NCBI RefSeq assembly: GCF_902729405.1
Contig: NZ_LR746496.1
Location: 3,286,001 to 3,350,000, forward strand
Direction: 5' to 3'
DNA: 64,000 nt
Source: Acididesulfobacillus acetoxydans
GTDB lineage: Bacteria; Bacillota; Desulfitobacteriia; Desulfitobacteriales; Desulfitobacteriaceae
Below are positions 1 to 9,154 of the stretch, one piece after another. The translations under genes and the position numbers were made by a program. Under the pieces are notes generated by a model that searched no databases, had not been told where the DNA came from, and saw only the letters and a program-made list of their open reading frames with translations. Within the stretch, counting starts at the first letter, position 1. Every line of letters starts with the position of its first letter.

Positions 1-13
1 CTTGCAATTTATC

Positions 14-373
14 TTAATTATTGGGAGACCCTTCAGTAAAAGGTTTAGGCAGTCTGCGATACCTATAACCCATGATACCTCCGATCAACGTAAAACGTAT
101 TCCGGCGGTTGGAGAGGAATCTTTCAATAGATTGTAATGCATCAGCGTTTCTTTATAGGCATAGCTGTTACTCTGCTCAATGGTTGTCAATTGCTGTTTA
201 AGCCGGTCTAACTCGTTGTTTCGGCCCTTAGTATACACGTTGGCACTCTCTATAGAACCGCTCAGACCACCAATGCGCTGTCCTGTCAATCTTAACTGTG
301 CAGATCCCCCGCCGCTGTCAGAGCTCCAATAGCTCTGGCCGTTCGATGAGCAAGAAAACCAAAGTAACGACAT
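14..373 (-). CDS. Hypothetical protein, possibly a remnant
   Basis: A 119-residue open frame that I do not recognise. It is Ser/Gly-rich near the N-terminus (about residues 10-30), then polar with a helical, Gln-rich stretch (about 55-75). It has no clear membrane segment. The start is weak, with only a poor purine-rich stretch upstream. A neighbouring frame over the first 60 bases reads as a short hydrophobic peptide, so the N-terminus may be frameshifted. It lies just downstream of the dead ABC exporter genes on the same strand and could be a further piece of that locus. No function is proposed. Confidence 0.35.
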   Translation of the reverse strand: MSLLWFSCSSNGQSYWSSDSGGGSAQLRLTGQRIGGLSGSIESANVYTKGRNNELDRLKQQLTTIEQSNSYAYKETLMHYNLLKDSSPTAGIRFTLIGGIMGYRYRRLPKPFTEGSPNN

Positions 374-505
374 ACAAGATTTTCCGGCTGAAGATCTACA
401 ATATGAAGGACCGTTGACCCAGACGAAAATTCGGATGGCCCAAAAACATGAATTTTTCGGGCGAGCAGAGGCTATACGGCGATACCCGGGAGTACTATGC
501 TTGGC

Positions 506-544
506 TTAAACCTTGTAAAGCTCGTTCTTTAAAAGTTCTTTCAT
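506..544 (-). pseudogene. Start of a lost ABC-2 type permease
   Basis: Twelve codons reading MKELLKNELYKV and then a TAA. The ATG overlaps the TGA of the preceding ATPase remnant (ATGA), and GGAGG lies just upstream, so translation was coupled. This opening is typical of ABC-2 permeases, which start with a short amphipathic helix before the first membrane segment. The rest of the gene is missing. Identity is inferred from the coupling and the N-terminal pattern. Confidence 0.5.
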
Positions 545-705
545 TCCTCCGCCTCCCTGTCAAAATAGTAGAGATACATATCCTCGAATCCCGGTTCAAC
601 GGAAAGGGCCTCCGGCAAGGGCTTGTGGTCGGAAATGATCCTCGCTTCCATCATTCCGCTCTCCCTTCTCCGGGTGCTGATCTGTCGGCACCTTTTCACC
701 GCCTC
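541..705 (-). pseudogene. C-terminal remnant of ABC transporter ATPase
   Basis: About 54 codons ending with EPGFEDMYLYYFDREAEE, the ending seen in BcrA/CcmA-type ATPases that partner ABC-2 permeases (the usual form is EPxLEDxYLYYF). An in-frame TGA at about 706 closes the frame upstream, and no Walker or signature motifs remain, so the nucleotide-binding domain is gone. The last codons overlap the start of a truncated permease. Together they mark a decayed drug or peptide exporter operon. Confidence 0.65.
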
Positions 706-781
706 TCATATAGGACAACGAAGTAAACCGGGAAAAAGATCAAGCGAGTTCAATCTGCAAAAGAATAGATAACGCAACAAG

Positions 782-813
782 AAAAACTCTCCCGCCTATG
801 GACGGCAGGAGAG
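782..813 (-). terminator. Terminator after kdpC
   Basis: An inverted repeat (787-796 with 804-813, one mismatch, 7-base loop). Read on the minus strand it is followed by five T residues (782-786). It lies about 90 bases after the kdpC stop codon and fits the end of the kdp operon. Confidence 0.75.
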
Positions 814-900
814 CTCTTATGATTCTCAAAGAACGTATTTCGCCATCAAGTCCGGACCGGGGAGGGCCGAACGCCCGTCTCCGGCCCCTCCGGCCGCGGT

Positions 901-1482
901 TCAACGACCCGTCAGGGCATCCAGAGCCAAGTTTAAGCGCAGGACGTTGACCCGCGGTTCGCCCAGAAAGCCGAACTGTCTTCGTTCCGTGTAGCGGTTG
1001 ACCAAAGTCTGAACTTTGGCCACGCTTAAGTTCCTGGCCTTTGCTACCCTAGCTACCTGAATCCGGGCCGCCGCCGGAGTAATGTCCGGATCCAGCCCGC
1101 TGGCCGAAGCGGTGATCAGGTCGGAGGGAACAGGGGCGTTCGCCGCCAGTCCGTTTTCCCGGCGCACCTCGGCCGCCCGCTGTCCAGCCTCTGCCAGCAG
1201 GGTCTTATTCGTCGGCCCCAAGTTTGAACCGCCGGAGCTCGTTGCGTCATAACCCGTCTTGCCGGCAGCCGAAGGCCGGCCGTGGAAATAGCCCGGAGCC
1301 GTAAAGTCCTGCCCGATCAGGGCCGAACCCACCGGCTTCCCGTCTTTATACAGCAGCGAACCATTAGCCTGGTGCGGAAAAATGAGCTGATCCAAGCCCG
1401 TCACCACCAGCGGATAAGCAATTCCCGTGATGAGAGTCATAATCAAGAGGAGCACAAAGGCTCTGCCCGCTGTTCTCAACAT
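901..1482 (-). CDS. kdpC: Potassium-transporting ATPase subunit C
   Basis: KdpC, the periplasm-facing accessory subunit of the KdpFABC high-affinity potassium pump, about 193 residues (the usual size). One N-terminal membrane segment (about 8-30) is followed by the conserved soluble domain with [24 protein letters not shown] and SASGLDPDI, and an ending that contains LNLALD. The chosen ATG has GGGTGA 8 bases upstream. The frame stays open for 48 codons further upstream, but that part is Arg-rich and unlike the family. The 229-bp space to kdpB is unusual because these genes normally abut or overlap. Confidence 0.95.
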   Translation of the reverse strand: MLRTAGRAFVLLLIMTLITGIAYPLVVTGLDQLIFPHQANGSLLYKDGKPVGSALIGQDFTAPGYFHGRPSAAGKTGYDATSSGGSNLGPTNKTLLAEAGQRAAEVRRENGLAANAPVPSDLITASASGLDPDITPAAARIQVARVAKARNLSVAKVQTLVNRYTERRQFGFLGEPRVNVLRLNLALDALTGR

Positions 1483-1711
1483 CGAATTTGTCACCCTTTC
1501 CCCTAGGCAAAATAGCATCTTGTTCCCGTGAACTGCAAACTGCCGCCTTGGCGCCCGCTTTCTCAAACGCGGCTTCGCCCCAAATCTCGTACGGACCCAA
1601 GAGACCAAGATCCGCCGCGCTCCCAACGCCTGTTTCCATCTCTGCCCCGGCCCCGTGCCCGCGGCTGCCTATGCCCGGGACATGGTAGTCGTTGACACCC
1701 GAAACCCCTCG

Positions 1712-3742
1712 TTAGCTCAAATGGAAAGCGGAGAGAATCAGGTCAATGAGCTTGATACCGATAAAGGGAGCAACGATTCCCCCTAAGCCGTAGATCAAAA
1801 GATTGCGCCGCAGAATGATATTGGCACCCAGCGGCCGATATTTAACCCCGCGCAGGGCCAGGGGCACCAAGGCGATAATGATCAAGGCGTTGAAGATGAC
1901 GGCCGAAAGAATAGCACTTTGCGGCGTGGCCAGCCTCATGATATTCAAAACCTTTAATTCCGGATAGGTGACCATAAACATAGCCGGGATGATGGCAAAA
2001 TACTTGGCGACGTCATTGGCAATGCTGAAAGTGGTGAGCGAACCCCGGGTCATGAGAAGCTGTTTGCCGATCTCAACGATCTCCAGCAGTTTGGTCGGGT
2101 TGCTGTCGAGGTCCACCATATTGCCCGCTTCTTTAGCTGCTTGGGTGCCACTGTTCATCGCCACTCCTACGTCGGACTGCGCCAGGGCCGGGGCATCATT
2201 CGTGCCGTCTCCCGTCATGGCCACCAAGTTCCCTTTGCTCTGATAATCCCGGATTAAGGTCAGTTTCGTCTCCGGGGTCGCTTCCGCCAGGAAGTCGTCC
2301 ACCCCGGCCTCCGCGGCGATGGCCGCCGCCGTCAGGGGATTGTCTCCCGTGATCATCACGGTCTTGATGCCCATCCGGCGCAGCTGGGCGAACCTCTCCT
2401 TGATGCCGCCCTTGACCACATCCTTGAGATAAACTACTCCCAGAGCCCGATCACCCTCGGCCACCACCAGAGGGGTGCCGCCTTTCTTGGCAATGTCTTC
2501 CACAGCCTTTAAAACCTCCGGCGACATGTCCTTGCCCTTTTCCCCCAAATACTTTTGGATGGAATCCATGGCTCCTTTACGGATTTCCCGGCCCTGCAGG
2601 TCGACCCCGCTCATGCGGGTGTGGGCGCTGAAAGGAACGAAATGCGCGCCCAAACTGCTGAGGTCCCGTTCGCGCAGGTTATACTTTTCTTTAGCCAGAA
2701 TGACGATGCTGCGCCCCTCCGGCGTTTCATCGGCCAGAGAAGATAATTGAGCCGCGTCGGCGAACTCCTCCGGCGTCACACCCGGCGCCGGCACAAATTC
2801 CGTGGCCATCCTGTTGCCCAGGGTAATGGTGCCTGTTTTGTCCAGAAGCAGTACGCCGACATCCCCCGCCGCTTCCACCGCGCGCCCGGACATGGCCAGG
2901 ACGTTGCGCTTGAGCAGGCGATCCATGCCGGCGATGCCGATAGCGCTGAGCAAGCCCCCGATGGTCGTCGGAATCAGACATACCAGCAAGGCGGCCAGAA
3001 CGGGAATAGATACCGGAACTCCGGTATAGATGGCATAAGGTTCCAATGTGGCCACGGCCAACAGGAAGATAATGGTCAAGCCGAGCAGGAGAATGGTCAA
3101 AGCGATCTCATTCGGGGTCTTCTGGCGCTTGGCTCCTTCCACCAGGCCAATCATCCGGTCGAGAAAAGTTTCGCCCGGGTTGGCTGTAATCTGCACCTTG
3201 ATCCAGTCTGAGAGCACTCGCGTTCCCCCGGTCACCGCGCTGCGGTCACCGCCGGACTCCCGGATCACAGGCGCGGATTCCCCGGTGATGGCACTCTCGT
3301 CCACGGATGCGACACCTTCCACAACCTCACCGTCACCGGGAATGAAATCCCCCGCCTCCACCAGGACGATATCGCCCTTGCGCAACAGGGAGGCAGAAAT
3401 CTCTTCCCTTGTTTCCCCCACCAGTTTTTTCGCAATCGTTTCACTCCGTGTCTTGCGCAGGGCGTCCGCCTGGGCTTTGCCCCGTCCCTCGGCCAACGCC
3501 TCGGCGAAATTGGCGAACAAGACCGTGATCCAGAGCCAGAAAGCGATCTGCCCGTCAAACCCCACGCTCTTGATTGCGCCGCTGCCGGCATCACGCAGGG
3601 TAAAGTAGGTGGTTACCACCGCTAATACTTCCACCACAAACATAACCGGATTTTTCCATAAAACCCGGGGATCCAATTTCACAAACGATTCCTTAACAGC
3701 CTCCAAGAACATGGCCTTGTCCAGACCCGACTTTTTGCTCAT
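1712..3742 (-). CDS. kdpB: Potassium-transporting ATPase ATP-binding subunit
   Basis: KdpB, the P-type ATPase catalytic subunit (676 residues, normal length) that powers potassium import with KdpA. Visible motifs are the actuator-loop TGES (about residue 155), the phosphorylation site DKTGT (about residue 300), the nucleotide-domain KGAMDS, and the hinge [12 protein letters not shown] (about 510). The membrane helices flank these as expected. It starts 15 bases after kdpA on the same strand, so the two are cotranscribed. No KdpD/KdpE sensor pair is present in the window. Confidence 0.98.
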   Translation of the reverse strand: MSKKSGLDKAMFLEAVKESFVKLDPRVLWKNPVMFVVEVLAVVTTYFTLRDAGSGAIKSVGFDGQIAFWLWITVLFANFAEALAEGRGKAQADALRKTRSETIAKKLVGETREEISASLLRKGDIVLVEAGDFIPGDGEVVEGVASVDESAITGESAPVIRESGGDRSAVTGGTRVLSDWIKVQITANPGETFLDRMIGLVEGAKRQKTPNEIALTILLLGLTIIFLLAVATLEPYAIYTGVPVSIPVLAALLVCLIPTTIGGLLSAIGIAGMDRLLKRNVLAMSGRAVEAAGDVGVLLLDKTGTITLGNRMATEFVPAPGVTPEEFADAAQLSSLADETPEGRSIVILAKEKYNLRERDLSSLGAHFVPFSAHTRMSGVDLQGREIRKGAMDSIQKYLGEKGKDMSPEVLKAVEDIAKKGGTPLVVAEGDRALGVVYLKDVVKGGIKERFAQLRRMGIKTVMITGDNPLTAAAIAAEAGVDDFLAEATPETKLTLIRDYQSKGNLVAMTGDGTNDAPALAQSDVGVAMNSGTQAAKEAGNMVDLDSNPTKLLEIVEIGKQLLMTRGSLTTFSIANDVAKYFAIIPAMFMVTYPELKVLNIMRLATPQSAILSAVIFNALIIIALVPLALRGVKYRPLGANIILRRNLLIYGLGGIVAPFIGIKLIDLILSAFHLS

Positions 3743-3757
3743 CGCCTAAAACCTCCC

Positions 3758-5464
3758 TCAAAAGGCCTTACCGGCCCACATTAATAGCTGTTCGACGATC
3801 GGACCCAAAGCCAGGGCCGGGAAGAAAGTCAAGGCTCCCACGATCAAAACCACCCCGGAGAGCAGCCCGGAAAACAACCCCCCCGTCGTCTGGAAAGTTC
3901 CCGCGCTCACCGGCGCTATTTTCTTTTTTGCCATACTGCCGGCAATGGCAAGAAGCGGCAGGATCACTCCAAAACGGCCGACAAACATCACCAAAGCCAA
4001 GGACAAGTTCCAGAAATAGGTGTTGGCATTGAGTCCCGCGAAGGCACTGCCGTTGTTAGCCGAGCCCGAGGCAAAGGCATAAAGCATTTCACTCAGGCCG
4101 TGGGGACCCGGATTCGCGAGCGAGGATGTACCCGCCGGCAGGATGGAAGCGAGAGCGCTTCCCAAGAGGATACAGGCGGATGGGATGAGCACGGCCAGCA
4201 CGGCCATTTTCATTTCAAAGCCCTCAATCTTTTTGCCCAGGTATTCGGGAGTGCGGCCCACCATCAAACCGACGATGAATACCGTCAAAATAACAAAGGT
4301 CAGCAAGCTGTAAAGACCGGCTCCCACACCGCCAAACACCACTTCGCCCAGCATCATCTGCAGCATGGGCGCCAGTCCGCCCAGAGGAGTCAAACTGTCG
4401 TGCATGGCATTGACCGCCCCGCAGGAAGTCGCGGTGGTCACCGTAGCAAAGAGGGCGGAGTTGGCCACCCCAAACCTCACTTCCTTTCCTTCCATGGCAG
4501 AAGCCCCGGTGATCCCGATTTTGCCGATCAGCGGATTACCCGCTATCTCCGAGCCGTAAGTAAGGGCCAGCATAAGAATGAACAAGATCAAGGCGGCGCC
4601 AAAAATCACTCTTCCCTGCCTGACGTCTTTAACCATGTGACCGAAAGTGAAAGTCAAGCCCACGGGAATCAGCAAAATGAAGAGCATCTCCAACAGATTG
4701 CTGAACGGAGTCGGGTTTTCGAACGGGTGAGCCGAGTTGGCATTGAAAAATCCGCCGCCGTTGGTGCCGAACAACTTGATAGCCTCCTGGGAAGCCACCG
4801 GTCCCAAGGCCAAAGTTTGGCTTGGTCCTTGCAGAGTGTGGACCGTCAGATAGGGAGATAAAGTTTGAATGACTCCTTGCGAACTCAGCAGCAAAGCCCC
4901 CAGCAGAGATAAAGGCAGCAAGATGCGCAGGGTGGAACGGGTCAAATCGACCCAAAAGTTCCCGATCGCTTGGGCCTGCCTTCGGGTGAGTCCCCGGATC
5001 AGGGCCACCGCGACCGCGATTCCGGTAGCTGCCGATGCGAAATTATGAACCGTGAATCCCGCCATCTGGGTGAAATAGCTCATGGTCGATTCCGGAGAAT
5101 AGGCCTGCCAGTTCGTATTGGTGACAAAACTGACGGCAGTATTCAGAGCTAGATCCCACCTCATGGCCCCCAGTTTCTCGGGATTGAAGGGCAGGTGCCC
5201 CTGCAGCATTTCCAGGATAAAGAGCGTCACGATACCCAAAATGTTAAAAACAATAAGTGCCCCCGCGTACTGCCGCCAGTTCATGTCCTCTTCAGGGTTT
5301 ATGCCGCACACCCTGTAGATAAGCTTCTCCAATGGCCCCATCACCTTGTCGAGGAAGGTCTTCTCCCCTTGCAAGACTTTGGCCATGTAACGTCCCAGCG
5401 GGATGGCTAAAACGACGAGTATGACGAGGTAAAACCCCATCTGGGCCAAATCATTGATTTTCAT
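3758..5464 (-). CDS. kdpA: Potassium-transporting ATPase subunit A
   Basis: KdpA, the channel-like potassium-binding subunit of the Kdp pump (568 residues). It carries the selectivity-filter regions of the superfamily, for example NTNWQAYSPES, GTNGGGFFNANSAHPFENP, TATSCGAVNAMHDS and GSANNGSAFAG. The ATG at 5464 overlaps the kdpF stop (TGATG) and has GGAGG 7 bases upstream. A GTG one codon earlier is less likely. Ten or so membrane helices are evident. Confidence 0.97.
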   Translation of the reverse strand: MKINDLAQMGFYLVILVVLAIPLGRYMAKVLQGEKTFLDKVMGPLEKLIYRVCGINPEEDMNWRQYAGALIVFNILGIVTLFILEMLQGHLPFNPEKLGAMRWDLALNTAVSFVTNTNWQAYSPESTMSYFTQMAGFTVHNFASAATGIAVAVALIRGLTRRQAQAIGNFWVDLTRSTLRILLPLSLLGALLLSSQGVIQTLSPYLTVHTLQGPSQTLALGPVASQEAIKLFGTNGGGFFNANSAHPFENPTPFSNLLEMLFILLIPVGLTFTFGHMVKDVRQGRVIFGAALILFILMLALTYGSEIAGNPLIGKIGITGASAMEGKEVRFGVANSALFATVTTATSCGAVNAMHDSLTPLGGLAPMLQMMLGEVVFGGVGAGLYSLLTFVILTVFIVGLMVGRTPEYLGKKIEGFEMKMAVLAVLIPSACILLGSALASILPAGTSSLANPGPHGLSEMLYAFASGSANNGSAFAGLNANTYFWNLSLALVMFVGRFGVILPLLAIAGSMAKKKIAPVSAGTFQTTGGLFSGLLSGVVLIVGALTFFPALALGPIVEQLLMWAGKAF

Positions 5465-5541
5465 CACAGTTCCTCCGCTTTCAACAGGGTGTAGGCCAAA
5501 TAGATTAAGAGAGCCAAAGCTACAATGCCGCCTAAAATCAT
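5464..5541 (-). CDS. kdpF: KdpF small membrane subunit
   Basis: A 25-residue hydrophobic peptide (MILGGIVALALLIYLAYTLL then KAEEL), a single membrane helix matching KdpF, which stabilises the KdpABC complex in the membrane. It lies directly in front of kdpA, and the stop codon overlaps the kdpA ATG. GGGAG precedes the start at short spacing. It is too short for usual ORF calling. Confidence 0.9.
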   Translation of the reverse strand: MILGGIVALALLIYLAYTLLKAEEL

Positions 5542-5622
5542 GTCTCCCACAGATTTCACCCCTCTAAAAGTCATTACCACCCTTTCAGGGGGTGGCTTGG
5601 GGACTCTTGCCAAATAGGACAG

Positions 5623-5937
5623 TTATTTACTCATTTTAGTTTGCCCCCCTGTTTGGCGATTATTCGGGCCCGGGCGCAACCGAAATCTAAAAGTCCGGGG
5701 GTTTCCCTTGTAGAACCGGAGTTTCCTGATCTTGATCTTATCAGACAAAGCATACTCTTTCACCGCCACATCCCCATCTTCTTGCGGAGCCGTGCGGCTG
5801 TAGACCCCCTCCAGGAAATCTATAAATTTATCCAGGAGTGTCCTTTTTCGGAAATAAGCCTCGATTCTTTCCGTGACCATAAAAATCACCAGCAAAGAGA
5901 CACCAAGGACGACTCCCTCCAACACATCCCTAAACAT
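5623..5937 (-). CDS. Small membrane protein leading the kdp operon
   Basis: A 104-residue protein that I do not recognise. Residues about 5-22 form one hydrophobic segment, followed by a basic, helical stretch (ERIEAYFRKRTLLDKFIDFL) and a very basic tail (about 70-100). A strong site GGGGAGG sits 8 bases before the ATG. It is 80 bp upstream of kdpF on the same strand, with a promoter-like sequence in front of it and none evident in between, so it probably belongs to the kdp transcript. A role in Kdp assembly or regulation is only a guess from position. Confidence 0.75.
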   Translation of the reverse strand: MFRDVLEGVVLGVSLLVIFMVTERIEAYFRKRTLLDKFIDFLEGVYSRTAPQEDGDVAVKEYALSDKIKIRKLRFYKGNPRTFRFRLRPGPNNRQTGGQTKMSK

Positions 5938-6012
5938 TCTTGATCCTCCCCTATGGTTCTAACCTCCCGGGCTGTTTCAGTTTTTCCTTCTTCCATTTTG
6001 TAAAGCGTTTCT

Positions 6013-6078
6013 ATTATAGGCTTTTCCGGCATCAAATTAGCGTAAATAGACATCCGGGGCCTATAAAAATAGCGTAAA
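6013..6078 (-). promoter_or_regulatory. kdp promoter region with direct repeats
   Basis: On the minus strand a perfect -10 TATAAT (6013-6018) lies about 75 bases before the small membrane gene. No good -35 is present, as expected for an activated promoter. Upstream, TAGCGTAAA (plus-strand reading) occurs twice, at 6038-6046 and 6070-6078, exactly 32 bp apart (about three helical turns). A related motif sits upstream of the kimA-like gene. Assignment to a KdpE-like regulator is inference. Confidence 0.5.
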
Positions 6079-6208
6079 AATATCCCGCGTGCCTAAGGAC
6101 ACCTACTGACTCCGCACCCGGACTCCCGGCAACAAAAACAAAAATAGGAAGCGGTTGAATCAAAATCGGCAATCTTTTCACCGGCACACAACCGCTCCAG
6201 ACAGGACG

Positions 6209-6237
6209 CAAAAAATAACGGCGCCGTCCCGGCGCCG
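6209..6237 (-). terminator. Terminator after the kimA-like gene
   Basis: A perfect 7-bp GC stem (6219-6225 with 6231-6237, loop GTCCC). Read on the minus strand it is followed by TTATTTTTT. It lies 100 bp past the stop codon of the potassium transporter and separates that gene from the kdp operon. Confidence 0.85.
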
Positions 6238-6337
6238 CAACATATGCCCAAGTTGACACTGCGTTTTTAGATAACATCTCCACCCGTATGGCTGCTCCCC
6301 CTCGTGGGACTCAGCTTCGGGCGGATCTCTTAACCCA

Positions 6338-8230
6338 TCACCGGCCGGTGTGTTCACACGCTTGACCCGGCTGTTCGACCACGCCGTTGCGACCGGCTCC
6401 ATGGCTTAAGTGATAGGGCACCGAGGCCACGACCATATTTTTGCTCAACGTCAGATAGGACTTGAGCAAGAGACCGGATTGGTTGTGAAGCAAATACTGC
6501 CACCAGGTCGCTGTAAAGAATTCCGGGATCAAAACCATGATCAGTTCCTTCGGCGCTGCCGACTTTTCAATCTCGTCGAAATAACCCCGCAGAGGCACCA
6601 TCAGGCTGCGATAGGGACTGGGGATGACCTCCATGGGAATATCCGGGTAATAATGTTCCCACTGTCCCTTAATTTTCCCCACTTTCTCTTCGTTAATGGC
6701 CACATGAACGGCCCTGATATCCTTGCTCAGGGATTTTGCATATTCGATCGTATTGACGACAACCTTGGTAAACCCCGCGACCGGTACAATAATCTTGATG
6801 TGCTCAGGGTGCACGCAGGTGATCGGGTCGCTGACCCGCAGCTGGCGCGCAATGTCTACATAGTGCATGTGAATTTTTGACAACATCCAGACAATAAGAG
6901 GGATGACCACGATCACAAGCCAGGCCCCATAAATGAATTTCGTGACGGAAATAACGATGAGAGCCGTCCCGCTGAACAAGGCGCCCAGCCCGTTGATAGC
7001 CGCCTGTTTTCTCCAGTGAGCGTCCTTCTTGACCCACCAGTGTTTGACCATCCCCGTCTGCGACAGGGTAAAGGCGAGAAAGACTCCTACCGCATAAAGA
7101 GGGATTAAGTTATGTGTGTCCCCATGGAAAACGATGAGCAGAAGTGCCGACAAAGCCGATAAAGTGATGATTCCGTTGGAAAAGACCAGTTTGTCTCCCC
7201 TTAAGCCGAAGGAACGGGGAAGGTAGCCGTCCCGGGCGAGCAGACTTGCCACCATGGGAAAATCGCTGAAACTGGTGTTGGCCGCCATAACCAAAATCAG
7301 GGCCGTACTTCCCTGCACTAGGTAGTAAAACCAGCCGCGCCCCACGAGCAAGGTAGCGATTTGCGAGATGACGGTCTGGTCCGAACTCGGAGTAACGCGC
7401 AAAATTTGAGCCAAGTAAGTAACTCCGCCGAATTGGAAAACAATGATTAGGCTCATAATCGTTAAAGTAATGGCCGCGTTTCTCGAACGGGGTTCCTTAA
7501 AGTTCGGCACACCGTTACTGATAGCCTCCACGCCGGTTAACGCGGAACAACCGCTGGAAAACGCCCGCATCAAAACCCAAAGAGTGATGGCAGTGGCCGG
7601 AGTCGAACCCAGGATGGGATTGACCGGAGCGGGAGGGATAGGCAGGCCGAGAGCATGTTTATAAATCCCTACTCCGATCAGGGTAAGCAAAGAGACGATA
7701 AAAACGTAGGTCGGCAGGGCAAAAACCGCAGCCGATTCTTTGAGTCCCCTCAGGTTGCCAATCGTCAAGATTAAAAGAAAGAATAAACACAACTCCACCG
7801 GGTAGGGTAACAAGACGGGAAACGCCGACGTGATGGCCGCCACTCCGGACGCAATGCTGACGGAAACGGTCAGGATGTAATCAATAACCAGCGCCGTACC
7901 CGCCACCAGACCCGGGATTTGTCCCAAATTGTCCTTAGCCACGATGTAAGAGCCGCCGCCGTTGGGGTAGGCAAAAATCGTTTGGCGGTAAGATACCGTT
8001 AAAGTGAGCAAGAGCAGCAAGATGGCCCCGGTTATGGGCAGGGAGTAAGACAGGGCAAAAGCTCCCAAGGGGGCTGTAACCCAGAGAATTTCTTCGGCGG
8101 CATAAGCCACGGAAGAGAGAGCATCCGATGAATAGACGGCCAAGGCCTTAAACTTGGTCAGCCGTTGATGAACAAGAACCTTGTTTTCTAGCGGGGGACC
8201 AATGAGAAATCTTTTAAGCAGGCGAACCAT
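6338..8230 (-). CDS. kimA: KimA-type potassium importer (APC superfamily)
   Basis: A 630-residue APC-superfamily transporter that resembles KimA (formerly YdaO), a high-affinity potassium/proton symporter of Firmicutes; family length is about 600. The N-terminus has LSSVAYAAEEIL and the substrate-loop NGGGSYIVAKDN. About 12 membrane helices run to around residue 455, then a soluble C-terminal domain (about 470-620) begins with ITCVHPEHIKIIVPVAG. In Bacillus the soluble domain binds c-di-AMP. Its position next to kdp supports a potassium role. No c-di-AMP riboswitch is visible upstream. The family as a whole is often annotated only as an amino-acid permease. Confidence 0.85.
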   Translation of the reverse strand: MVRLLKRFLIGPPLENKVLVHQRLTKFKALAVYSSDALSSVAYAAEEILWVTAPLGAFALSYSLPITGAILLLLLTLTVSYRQTIFAYPNGGGSYIVAKDNLGQIPGLVAGTALVIDYILTVSVSIASGVAAITSAFPVLLPYPVELCLFFLLILTIGNLRGLKESAAVFALPTYVFIVSLLTLIGVGIYKHALGLPIPPAPVNPILGSTPATAITLWVLMRAFSSGCSALTGVEAISNGVPNFKEPRSRNAAITLTIMSLIIVFQFGGVTYLAQILRVTPSSDQTVISQIATLLVGRGWFYYLVQGSTALILVMAANTSFSDFPMVASLLARDGYLPRSFGLRGDKLVFSNGIITLSALSALLLIVFHGDTHNLIPLYAVGVFLAFTLSQTGMVKHWWVKKDAHWRKQAAINGLGALFSGTALIVISVTKFIYGAWLVIVVIPLIVWMLSKIHMHYVDIARQLRVSDPITCVHPEHIKIIVPVAGFTKVVVNTIEYAKSLSKDIRAVHVAINEEKVGKIKGQWEHYYPDIPMEVIPSPYRSLMVPLRGYFDEIEKSAAPKELIMVLIPEFFTATWWQYLLHNQSGLLLKSYLTLSKNMVVASVPYHLSHGAGRNGVVEQPGQACEHTGR

Positions 8231-8532
8231 CTTCCCTATTCCTTTCTCTTACGAAGACTAGACGTCGGTCATTGAAGCGATACCAGCCACCGGTGTCAGA
8301 CATTTACGGCTTTTTTACCTTTTATCTTTGCCCCCTCGTCAAATTATTGCTCTTCAAAAACAGCCCAATTATAGCCCCTTTCCTGCCCTACCCTGTGTAA
8401 AAAAAGGCGTATAAACCGTAAAAATTCCGTAAAAATCACGTCCTATGTCCGTTAGGCTTTACGTAAATTAGAGAAATCATCCGTCGCTTCGCACATTAGG
8501 CTATCCTGCTGCTTTCGTTCACTTAAGCGGGC
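8231..8532. promoter_or_regulatory. Regulatory region upstream of kimA-like gene
   Basis: A 300-bp space between divergent genes. CCGTAAAAAT is directly repeated at 8416-8425 and 8427-8436 (11-bp period), with a degenerate CGTATAAAC just before (8408-8416). A perfect palindrome TTTACGTAAA lies at 8458-8467. The core matches the GCGTAAA repeats upstream of the kdp operon. A TATAAT on the minus strand near 8368 may be the -10 element. No riboswitch-like conserved loops were recognised. Confidence 0.45.
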
Positions 8533-8561
8533 TTGGACTCCAAATCGAAACGTGGTATAAT
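8533..8561 (+). promoter_or_regulatory. tatA promoter
   Basis: TTGGAC (8533-8538), a 17-bp spacer, then a perfect TATAAT (8556-8561). Transcription would start near 8568, inside or at the edge of the ribosome binding site GGAGGTG (8567-8573), which gives an unusually short leader of about 13 bases. Confidence 0.8.
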
Positions 8562-8580
8562 CTGATGGAGGTGATAATAA

Positions 8581-8793
8581 ATGTTGACGACATTTGGTTT
8601 CTTAGATCCCCCAGAATTGGTTATCATACTTGTTATTGCCCTTGTTATTTTCGGCCCCGGGAAACTGCCTGAACTCGGTAAATCTTTAGGCAAGGGCATT
8701 AGCGAGTTTAAAGCGGCTACCAACGGCGAACCGGAAAAAAAGAAAGAAGCCGTGGGTGAACCGGACAAAAAAGACGAACCCAAAAACGGTTAG
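8581..8793 (+). CDS. tatA: Sec-independent translocase protein TatA
   Basis: A 70-residue TatA/E-type protein, the pore-forming component of twin-arginine export of folded proteins. An N-terminal hydrophobic helix (about 12-27) containing [14 protein letters not shown] is followed by the amphipathic helix [12 protein letters not shown] and a charged Lys/Glu tail, all diagnostic. GGAGGTG precedes the ATG with good spacing. No tatC is adjacent, so it is a solitary copy here. Confidence 0.95.
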   Translation: MLTTFGFLDPPELVIILVIALVIFGPGKLPELGKSLGKGISEFKAATNGEPEKKKEAVGEPDKKDEPKNG

Positions 8794-8807
8794 GTTTTGG
8801 GTTCGTC
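8773..8807 (+). terminator. Hairpin overlapping the tatA stop codon
   Basis: A perfect 13-bp inverted repeat (8773-8785 with 8795-8807, 9-base loop). It begins inside the last tatA codons, and the TAG lies in its loop. There is no T tract after it, so it may act as an mRNA-stabilising hairpin rather than a true terminator. Confidence 0.55.
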
Positions 8808-9154
8808 CCCCGCATCCATGTGTATCATTTCTATCGTTCACTGCTTTACTTCAACGAATACGCCGGTCAGGGAGATCGTCTCTTTGACTGGCATTTTATT
8901 TTACTTGCAGGGTCTGTCAGTTAAGCTAGCGTGTCTGCATTTGATACAGAACACCAAGTGGTAACGCAATGCGCAGACATAAGCGAGTCCATGCCTAATT
9001 TCCAAGCGAATTTTCCCCTACTCATGTTATAGCATATGACACAGAGCAACCCATCTAGAAATTCGGTTTTTGGGCTGCTATTTGCATGGTAAATGCAGGG
9101 CGGCAAGAGCGCCCTAACTCATGACTGAAGTCACGAGTGTGCGGACGCTGTCCC
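8808..9154. other. Spacer with an IS200/IS605-like end hairpin
   Basis: No gene is supported here. At 9117-9138 a hairpin (ACTCATGAC, loop TGAA, GTCACGAGT, one mismatch) followed by TGTGCGG resembles the subterminal hairpin at the end of the tnpB remnant near 46.73 kb (CTGACT, AA, AGTCAG, then a GATTGCGG tract). It is probably a decayed insertion-sequence end. Confidence 0.4.

Noticed and set aside
4100-4861. 253-codon frame on the plus strand within kdpA
   Set aside because: It is the complement of a well-conserved gene and is rich in His/Gln/Gly as expected for an antisense frame.
5577-5595. Hairpin CCACCC/GGGTGG between the small membrane gene and kdpF as a terminator
   Set aside because: No T tract follows on the minus strand. 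At most it may modulate read-through into kdpF.
8231-8532. c-di-AMP (ydaO/yuaA) riboswitch upstream of the kimA-like gene or kdp
   Set aside because: The region was read on the gene strand and the conserved loops of that riboswitch were not recognised. A covariance search would be decisive.
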